From Coffea arabica (taxonomy: Eukaryota > Streptophyta > Magnoliopsida > Gentianales > Rubiaceae): DNA of 64,000 nt. Each line of letters starts with the position of its first letter. Within the stretch, counting starts at the first letter, position 1. Below, in pieces: positions 55,418-64,000 of the stretch. Position numbers and translations under genes: made by a program. The notes below the pieces were generated by a model. That model was not told where the DNA came from. It worked only from the letters and a program-made list of their open reading frames with translations, and searched no databases. Location of the stretch: contig NC_092323.1 of NCBI RefSeq assembly GCF_036785885.1, forward strand, positions 8,564,501 to 8,628,500. The letters are read 5' to 3'.

Positions 55418-58400
55418 ATGGGTTCACTGGGAAGAGCAATCTACACCGTCGGATTCTGGATCCGGGAGACCGGCCAAGCACTCGATCGCCTCGGTTGCCG
55501 TCTCCAAGGCAGCTACTACTTCCAAGAACAACGTGCGTTTTCACTCATTTCTTTTTCTTCATCATCTTTTTCTCTCTCTCTTTTTTTTTTTGTTTTTATT
55601 TGGAGGTATAATTTTATTGTCAAATGAAACCCTAGCTAATTCCTATTTTTGGGGTTTAATTGGCCGTAGCTTAATTCTAAATTTCCTATGCAGTATTTTA
55701 GTCTCCGTTATGAGTTTTTGGTATTCTTTGCTGAAACTGTTAGGATTTCCCCATCACCATTCAGCCTTTTTTTTACTGCTGTCGCTGTCTCTGGTCATTT
55801 CATTATGGAATTTTTTTTGTTTTGGGTGGGGGGGGTTGGGTGGTGGACTTTTGTCAGATAATTTGAGTATCTGACTGATTGGTTTATCCTTTTTAATGTA
55901 TTTGTCGGAATTGGTTTTGGTAAAGTGTCCAGGCATAGAACCCTGATGAACATATTTGATAAAGCTCCTGCGGTTGATAAGGATGCCTTTGTCGCCCCAA
56001 GTGCTTCCATCGTTGGTGATGTTCAGGTCGGCCGGAGTTCTTCCATTTGGTACGGCTGCGTTCTAAGAGGTTAGTTATATACTCTTTATCATAATCATAT
56101 AATCTGGCTGTATCTGTATATTTTTTTTGTGAGACATTTGCCTTTTCAATTTTTGCCTTTAGCAAGTTAATTTAATATAATGTAATTAATAACCTTGCTA
56201 GCTCAACACCAATACTGCCCAATTTAGCATGTCAGTTAAGTGAATATGTGCGAAGCACTACGTCTAGTGCCTGAAATGCTATTACAGCTTCAGTTCTGAA
56301 GTTCGTTTGCACCTGGAATACGAATGCTCCAAATCCACAACGTGCTGTGAGAAAGCTTGTGCACCGATTATTTTCCATATTTAGCTATTGCCTTTCACGT
56401 ATCCTAGACATAGTACGTCAATTAGGTCACATGATCTTTTTCTGGTAATGTGTTAGTTTTTCATCTTCCATAGTCTGAATGAGAAGTTCACTGCCACTTT
56501 AGCTACTTTTGCATTGCCTACTGCACATGTTGCTGCTTTGTCTACTTTTGCATTGTCATTTTACTACTGTTTATAGAAATGGAAATTTACTTTTATCGTG
56601 TGGCACTGCTGATTAAGGATAGTTTCCTGACGTGATCAACAGCTTTCATGAGGTGGGTGTTAATGTACTATGTCAAACTATATAATGTCTGTTGCAGTAA
56701 ATTATGACTTCACATTTCTTCTTGGCTCAGATGATGTGCTATGTATGCCTTCTTATTTCTTGGGAATAAGATTATACGCCGTTCTTCTCTGACTTGGATT
56801 GGTGTGAGATAACATGACCATTTACTGGTTCAAAACATGGAAAAATTCCAAACCTTGACATCCATGGGCATGCATGCTCATATTCTCGCTTAGCTTCTTA
56901 GTGTTGCACAACTTGTTTGAGGCCTAATGGCAGTAATATGGCTTGCTATTGACCAGCGCTATACCCAGCTGGTGTTTCAATGTGTTTTTAAGGTAGTTCT
57001 AGACAGAATCTCTCTCTCTCTCTCTCTCAGATTAATGAATATTACACTACTAGCAGTACTCTAAGCATGCAAAATTAGGAAAACTCGTTTAAAAATCCTA
57101 TTCGTTTAAGAATCTCAGATATCCAAGACAATTAAAAATGGTTTGAGAACTGAACAATGGGAAGAGAATATCTCTAATAATATCTGTGTATGTTGTTCCA
57201 TTGAAACAGTTTTATAGTAAAATTTTCTTATTTCGTATATGAAGTATGTCCACGTCTTATCAGGAATCACCATTTCTTTTTGCAAGAAAAAACAAAGATT
57301 TATTTACTCCATCTTGGGGTGAGACATGTTGCATGACACTTGATGATATGCTCGCATTAGATCCCTTTCAGTAAGCACCATGCCTTTCTCTTCTAAATTG
57401 GTGATCATATCACCCTTCCTCTCTAGGTAGCTCCCTTCAATTGCTCACTGACTGCCCTGTCAATTTCATCTTTTATTTTTCTTTTATTGTATGAACACCC
57501 TTGTTAAAACCCTTAGTTTACCCTTCATTCTTACTAAATGATACAATCGTTTTTGCTTCATCGTATAATAAAAGAACAAATGCATAAAGAAAAAGGAATA
57601 ATTTATTGGAGCAAAGGGGTTGGGTGAAATGAAACCACAATGAGCTTTAGTTGGATCCTAAATCAAATTGTGCCTAGTCCTAAAATGAGATCTCAGATCT
57701 CACCTATATTCTCTTTACTCCTTCACCATCATAATTTCATCTTATCGACTGAGATATGAATGTGTTTACTCGAGCCACGAAAATCACCGGGCCAATAAAG
57801 GAGACAGTTTAGAAAACATAACGACAAACACTTTTGGGGTGTTATTACTATATCTGTTTTTGCTAATTGTACATTAATGAAGGTGGAATTTAACTGCGGT
57901 CTTATAGCATGAAATGATGCTATGAGAAGTGGGTTTTATTTCTCTAGGCATATAGTGGAGTAAAGTTGGTTTCTGCTTCCCAAAGTTGTGCAAAGAAGCA
58001 GAGAGAGAGAGAGAGAGACTGAACATTTTCAAGGTTTCAAATGTGTAAGGTATCTATTTGATGTGGTGGGGACCTGAATATTTTCCGTCATTGACATCCC
58101 ATTGCTTATCCCTCCTTTTTCTTTAGCTATCATTCATTCTTTCATGGTAACTCCTTATGGTTGGTATCTCGTCTAGGTGCCAACTATATGGTCTTTAGCT
58201 ATCATTCATTCTTTCATGGTAACTCCTTATGGTTGGTATCTCGTCTAGGTGCCAACTATGTGGATCAGGGTTTCAGCAGTGCATGGATTGATAATTGTTA
58301 TCTTCTGGATACTTAATCTCTCCTTGGTTATGCAACTTGCATTTTAGAGAGTGAAAAAGTTCCCTCTTTTATGAGCTGTGATTTTGCTGTCTATTGTCTA

Positions 58401-59839
58401 ACCATGAAGTGTCATTGCAGGTGATGTAAACAGCATCAGTATTGGCACTGGAACAAATATACAAGACAATTCTCTAGTTCATGTAGCCAAATCCAATCTT
58501 AGCGGCAAGGTTTTGCCTACTATTATTGGCGATAATGTTACTGTAGGTAAGTGATTTGATGAATTCATCCTGTAATCTGTTTGTCAAATAGACCTACTGA
58601 TGGACCTTATGGTAAATTTTGACTGTTATTGAATAGGTCATAGTGCTGTTCTACATGGTTGTACCGTTGAGGATGAGGCATTTGTGGGTATGGGAGCAAC
58701 TTTACTTGATGGGGTGGTTGTAGAGAAGAATGCTATGGTTGCAGCTGGAGCCCTTGTTAGGCAGAATACAAGGATCCCCTACGGTGAGGTTTGTAGACGC
58801 TGAACTTTTCACTAAACATTCTTTTCATCATTTCAATCTGCATATTAAATACTTTTAGAATCTGCTGTTTTTACGAAACTGTAGCAGCAGTACTTTGAAA
58901 TATTTTTCTCATTTGAGGCTTAATTTTAGCAATTGGCTTGAGGTAATTATTTTATTGTAAAAGAAGTGTTTTTTTGTGCCTTTATTATACTTTTGTTGTT
59001 TTGCTGCTGAAATGAAGCTACAAAGTATAAATAAGAGTACTACCTAATAACTGGTAGTGAAGCTAAGAAGTGGATTAGAGTAAGCTTAAACCTCTAACTA
59101 ATTTATGACTGCAAGTATTTTGGGCTAAGAGAGACTTGAAATTCCATATAGCTGTCTTTATGTTGGGATTGTCTTAGCTAAAGTTGCATCCATCTTGATA
59201 GCTGGTTGTCAGTCGTTCTATTCCTGATTTTATTTTTGGTCCTTGTTCTGTCATATTAGGCAGCTGGACAGAACAACCTGGGGCTGATTAGTTGGTTTTA
59301 TGATTGGAGGTTCTGTAAATGACAGCCGGGTTGCTTTGGCAGAAATCTGAAATTCTTGTAATTGTTTTTAAATTAGCCATCTCTAGTACAGCATATGTCA
59401 TTGTGAATGTGAACGTGGGCATGAGATTTTGAGTGCGTTTCATTTCTTGCCATTTCTGGGGATTTGATTCTGGCCTTATCTTGTTTTAACATTTGTAAAG
59501 GATATTGGAAGAAAATTAGGTGAAAACCCTTTGGTAACTGATACTGTATTCTGAACACAGGTGTGGGGAGGAAACCCAGCAAAGTTTCTGAGGAAACTTA
59601 CAGATGAGGAAATAGCCTTCATATCCCAGTCAGCCCTCAACTATTCCAACTTAGCACAGGTCCATGCAGCTGAGAATGCTAAAGGATTTGATGAAATTGA
59701 GTTTGAGAAGGTGCTTCGTAAGAAATTTGCACGCAAGGATGAAGAGTATGACTCAATGTTGGGCGTTGTCCGTGAAACTCCGCCGGAGCTTATCCTCCCT
59801 GATAATGTTTTGCCAGATAAGGCACCAAAGGCTTCTTAA
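55418..59839 (+). CDS. Mitochondrial gamma carbonic anhydrase, complex I subunit (gamma-CA1/2 type)
   Basis: Left-handed beta-helix protein forming the matrix-exposed carbonic anhydrase domain of plant complex I. Five exons: 55418-55532, 55926-56069, 58421-58546, 58637-58788, 59561-59839; 816 nt, 271 residues. The N-terminus MGSLGRAIYTVGFWIRETGQ is typical of the family's targeting region. Hexapeptide repeats follow (IVGDVQVG, ISIGTGTNI, IGDNVTVG, VGMGATL). The three zinc ligands are kept: H107 in SLVHVA, H130 and H135 in GHSAVLHG. Their presence argues for gamma-CA1/2 rather than the gamma-CA-like proteins that have lost ligands. The C-terminal helix follows VWGGNPAKFLRKLTDEE. Intron 2 is 2.35 kb and intron 4 about 0.8 kb. 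Confidence 0.94.
57009..57028. repeat. (TC)n microsatellite in gamma-CA intron 2
   Basis: About ten pure TC units. Confidence 0.75.
58001..58018. repeat. (GA)9 microsatellite in gamma-CA intron 2
   Basis: Pure GA run about 1 kb from a TC run of similar length in the same intron; the two are complementary. Confidence 0.75.
58121..58264. repeat. 72-bp tandem duplication in gamma-CA intron 2
   Basis: CTTTAGCTATCATTCATTCT... occurs at 58121 and again at 58193. The copies differ only near the end (TATATGG versus TATGTGG), so the duplication is recent. Confidence 0.9.
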
Positions 59840-62800
59840 GATTGTGATGGGGTGCATGTTGGGAAGTTCTTCAGAATTGAAGTTGGTGATATTTTGGCAT
59901 TATGTGGGGATAAAATAGGAAAGGACCTACATTTCTTTTTCCTAATAATTTTGGGGTCAGGCTCGGATGTTTTAAGCATCAATGGTATTCAGTTCTTGCC
60001 TTTACCTTATGTTCAACCACCCTGGTTTATAGGAGGCTTTTGTTTCTTGAGATAATTGACGAGATGTTTAAACTAAACTTTGGTTGTTTAGTGATTAGGG
60101 AAAGGTCAGAAAGGATCTACTGTATGAACTGAATTTTTATAATTGGGGCTTTCACATGAATAAGGTGAACGACTATTCTTCCCCACCAGCTCAGCTTATT
60201 AACTTGCCTACTTGCTGACAGGCCTGGGTTGGTTTTCATGAAATTGGGGGAAAGCGGAGGTGGTGTATCTCGTCATTGTCTTGTGATGTAAAGGGTTTTT
60301 GGTTTGGCTGGCGGATACAAATACAAATACTACCTGGTTTAAATTGATTGCTGGGAATTGATTTTGATAGCCATTTTGACTGCTCTACTCATAGCTGCGA
60401 AATCCTACGTGCCCATTTCGGCGGCTATCAGACAGAACTGCGAATTCATGTTGGTGCGGCGACTTCATTTTGATTTAATGCAGGAACAAAACGATAGTCG
60501 ATAGTGTATATGTCGAACCTGTGTTGGCTGCAATAGCAAACGATAAATCGAACTCCTGATATTGGAATCTAATTAATTCTGAGAGTTTGAAACGCAGACA
60601 TCACCGCAGAGGCATTCGCGTTGATGGCCAAGGTCCAAAGTCAACAAGAAGTACTTCCTCAGGAGAGGAAAGTCATCACTGCTGCGGACATGAAGCAGAA
60701 TCTCAGTGGTCCGCACTCTGCCCTGGCAGCATGGAGATTTACTCATCAAGAAAAAGAAATACGCAGTAGTATAGTATTTTTTCACTACAAGTAAAACAAA
60801 ACCCAATTCTTACCAAAAATAATTACTGAACAAAACTTAACTACCTCACCAATTTGCCACCAAAGCGAGTAGCTGATGGAAGAAGAGCAAAAGAATGGAG
60901 ATTTTGGCCCTGGGCCTCGTGCAGGGACCTGCTCAATTACAATAGTATGCTCCCAAAATAGCATCACGGAAAGGGAAAAAAGGAAAAGGGGATTGACACA
61001 TCTATCACTCAACAAAAGGACGAAGAAATACGTACGGCTTGTCATCACTTGTGTCATCACGTTTCTGCCTGCAACCGAAATTTTGCAGAAACTTACAGAA
61101 GAAAGGCTGGCCTGACGTTCTTTTTGGTACCAAGAATTGGTGGGTCTGCAACAAAAACATATACTCCACGGCAAAAAGCGTCATAAGCGTACGGAAGGCA
61201 GCCGTAGTTGAAATCCAGGGTGTCAAAATAATACTCCCCTTAAAAGCGTTCGTATTATCTATCAGTAATAAACTCCCTTGCTTTATTGGTATTGCAGCAG
61301 TGTACTACTCTACTACTAGTTGTTATGAAATGTGATGGCTGATCCCGCAATAATTCGGCTTTTTGCTTGGAAAAAAAGAGAGAGAGAACTAGCAGCATGC
61401 ATTTCAATTTTCAAACCTCATGTTTCTTGATTCTCAAAGAAAATGATTATCACAGTCGGTTTGTAAGTGTTTCGGCGCTCAACTAAAATGCCAGTGCGGC
61501 AGCGGAATACTAGTATCATCATATTCCTTCAAGCGTTTATAGACAGGCGTTTTTAACGGTAATCCTACCTTTAATTAAATCTGGATGAATCAAGTATCTA
61601 ATGATGAAGAAATCGGAGGCGCCGCGCCCTTTTATTCGTAATATGTTCATGAAGATGTTGTTGGTCACGTCACTGAAATATTCCTCCCTTTACATGATTT
61701 TTTGGGCTTCTACTATAAGCAAATAGTATTATATACTGTATAACTTGACCATCAATCTCGTTCGATCTGCTCAGTACGTTCCATTTCCCCCATTCTGAAT
61801 ACTGACTGTATCACTTATAGGAGAGTTTCAAGTAAACTTGCACTGCAAATTGCTTTTTGTATTTATATGCTGAAGTTTCAAAATGTTCCGGTAATTACTC
61901 CTCTGAAACGCTCCATTTGATCTTTTCTTATCTGCGGTAGGTAAATAGCTTTTCAGATGCATGCTCTGTTAGCTACTAGTAGTGTTCTTGAAATATTACA
62001 CTATCAGGAAGTTTTTTAGGAGTTTTCAACTGGCACCAACCCTCCTCCATTGGATTTTAACGAGTTAAGCTGATCCATAGCCGCTAGGGTATAATTGAAG
62101 TAGCGTGTCACAAAATGGTCAAATTAATTGGAAAAATTTGTCAACATGTCATCAATACAAATTCTTTTTTTTTTAAAAAAAGAAAAAAAGAAAATTATCA
62201 AAAGTTAAACCGTGAACTGTCATTTTCAAGAAAAAGATGTCATATACTTATGAATGAGTTTGGGAAAAGATAAGATAAAATGTTTGCCCACTTTTATATC
62301 AAATTTGCGCGAGTCGTTCTTGCCTGAAAAAGAGGAAGAGATGTTGTTGGCTAAACAATTCTAGGACATCCACTGGTGTCATGATTGTGCATCTTGAGTG
62401 TAAGAGTGTAATGGATAGAGGCATGATTGATACGCACATTACCATGTCCATGCAAAGGATGGGGAATTTGAGCTGGAAAGTAATCACTAAATCATTTGTA
62501 TTAACAGATCGGCTCGGAATTACTGGTTACGTTTGGATTGTTATTTTTAGGAGTTTTTGTAAAAATATATATATATAAAGTAGCGATTTGATGTTTGTTT
62601 GACAAAACAAATATATTCACGAAAAATATAAAATTTTCTATAAAAAATCACAATCACAGCTGAGTGTGTTTGGATTGAGATAATTTGAAACAAAATAATT
62701 TACTTCACAAATCTCAATCACCTTTTTATCTTTTCAATCATCTTTTTATATCACATACATCACATCACAAAAAGTGCTACAGTAATTATCTCAAATAAAC

Positions 62801-64000
62801 TCTTATCCAAACACGTTGAACCTTAAACCTCTCCCGTCCCTCCCCCAAAAAAAAAATAGATAGAACAAACTTGTGTCGGGGGCAACAACCAACAGACCAA
62901 CCATTGCATGCGTGCTCATCTGCTCATATGTATTGTGCCCTCTCCTCTAATATATGCCATTCAATCATGTTATCGCACTTGATGATAGCACAGGTGATTT
63001 ATTACTAGTATTTATCAAATCTTCGTAATCAATATAGCTAATACTATGTAGGAGTATTACTCAACGGGCCTCTTTAGCTGAGGCCTCTAAGCTAAACATC
63101 AAAAGCTTTAATTTTTTTAAAACATTTTTGAATTATTGAATCAAATTAATATATAATGCTGAGAAATTGTGAAGATCCATTCTCTTTAAAGATAGATATT
63201 ACTTACCACATTGGAAAACATAAGAAACTGATTATGGATTACTTCATTCTTTCAAAAATGATATGTGATTCAATTCCCAATTATGAAACAAAAGCAATCA
63301 CCATGCATGCTCTTATCATCTGTATAATTCTTTTTTCAGACGTGCTTGTGTTTTTCAAAAAAAAAAAAAAAAAATTTCTTTTCCATAAATAAAAACAAAT
63401 AGTATAAAGTGGTAAACAGAATAGACTCGTAATCAAGCCGAAGAACTGTCTTTTTTGTAGGAATCTTTTTTTGTATGGTCCTAATTCTTTATTGCTAGTA
63501 TTATTTAACCCTACACATTTTTCCCTTTGCTGAATAGCCTGAATTGCAAAAGCGCTCATGCAAAGATAATAATGCTTCAAGATAGGACAACAAGAGTAAC
63601 TGAGAAGAAGAACAAAATCTTCTTTCCTGAAGAGATCAAGAAAATGAGGAGGGAACAAGACACGGAAAAAATAAGCCTCGCCTTTGAATACTTTAACTGG
63701 TACCGTTTCCTACTATACATAGCATCGGTCATTGAAAAAGTAAAATTCAATAACGAAAATGAACGAATAATGCAAAAAGGTTCGCAATGCAGCTTGGTTA
63801 GAAGATTCATCCCATATATTATAACGATTAAATATATATATATATATAAAATAAAAAGATGGTTCAAAAAATTTTACATCTATCAATTCAAAAAAACAAG
63901 GACCTACTTCCCTAATTAGTACTACCATATATCGTCGTCATCATTTGGCTGATTAATTGAGTGAGTCATATCATATCTTCAGTTGGCCGAAGACATCTCA
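59840..64000. other. Gene-poor end of window
   Basis: After the gamma-CA 3' UTR (to about 60,300) no supported gene follows. There are short AT-rich frames, homopolymer tracts, a foldback MITE-like repeat (62666-62814) and (TA)n near 63832-63847. The frame at 63527-63919 is Lys/Ile/Tyr-rich and resembles no family I know. Confidence 0.5.
62666..62814. mobile_element. MITE-like foldback element
   Basis: 149 bp ending in perfect 10-bp inverted repeats GTGTTTGGAT. Each end continues into related sequence containing TTGAGATAATT in opposite orientation. No transposase and no clear target duplication, so the superfamily is not assigned. Confidence 0.6.

Noticed and set aside
63527-63919. 130-codon Lys/Tyr-rich frame near the window end
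   Set aside because: Composition follows local AT-rich repeats ((TA)n encodes the IYIYK run); no homology recognised.
1-64000. Biosynthetic gene cluster linking laccase, PCBER-like reductases and hydrolases
   Set aside because: Genes are separated by unrelated housekeeping genes and lie on both strands; no evidence of a coordinated cluster.

Overview
This window is nuclear DNA from a flowering plant, most likely a eudicot. It holds long, AT-rich, intron-split genes with GT-AG junctions, plant-specific families (laccase, SYP112-type syntaxin, PCBER-like reductase, mitochondrial gamma carbonic anhydrase) and plant LTR retrotransposons. I cannot fix the species; an asterid is a guess. No bacterial or viral genome structure, CRISPR array, rRNA or tRNA gene was seen.

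Layout. (1) 1-1020: 3' end of a laccase gene, plus strand. (2) 1946-10977: a ten-exon glucose-6-phosphate 1-epimerase gene whose sixth intron carries a complete 5,090-bp Ty1/copia element with apparently identical 248-bp LTRs and a CTTAA target duplication. (3) Minus-strand block: SYP112-like syntaxin (11744-12652), phosphopantetheine adenylyltransferase (14136-15995) and a DUF829/TMEM53-like alpha/beta-hydrolase (17700-20192). (4) 20421-30106: a 9.7-kb GC-rich Ty3/gypsy element of the Tat/Ogre type (two RNase H domains). Its gag-pol is broken, and it carries a spliced antisense accessory gene with its own TATA box. It sits in the divergent promoter region between the DUF829 gene and the next gene. 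(5) 30799-34488: a plastid alpha/beta-hydrolase resembling chlorophyll dephytylase. (6) 35598-41099: a tandem pair of PCBER/isoflavone-reductase-like genes. Between them lies an 820-bp hAT-type element with a perfect 8-bp target duplication that has captured a two-exon piece of a ClpD/ERD1 chaperone gene. (7) 42565-46465: an RFC3-like AAA+ protein with a long basic, Ser-rich N-terminal extension. (8) 49349-53788: soluble inorganic pyrophosphatase. (9) 55418-59839: gamma carbonic anhydrase. The last 4 kb has no gene I can support.

The host genes are unlinked housekeeping and secondary-metabolism genes, not an operon or a clear metabolic cluster. Three serve plastid or primary metabolism (G6P epimerase, CoA synthesis, chlorophyll turnover), one mitochondrial complex I (gamma-CA), and two phenylpropanoid or lignin chemistry (laccase, PCBER-like). 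The most unusual content is the mobile DNA: the gene-capturing hAT element, the antisense gene inside the gypsy element, and a very young copia insertion within an active-looking gene. All exon borders below were derived by eye from GT-AG sites that keep the protein frame; each coding total is a whole number of codons.
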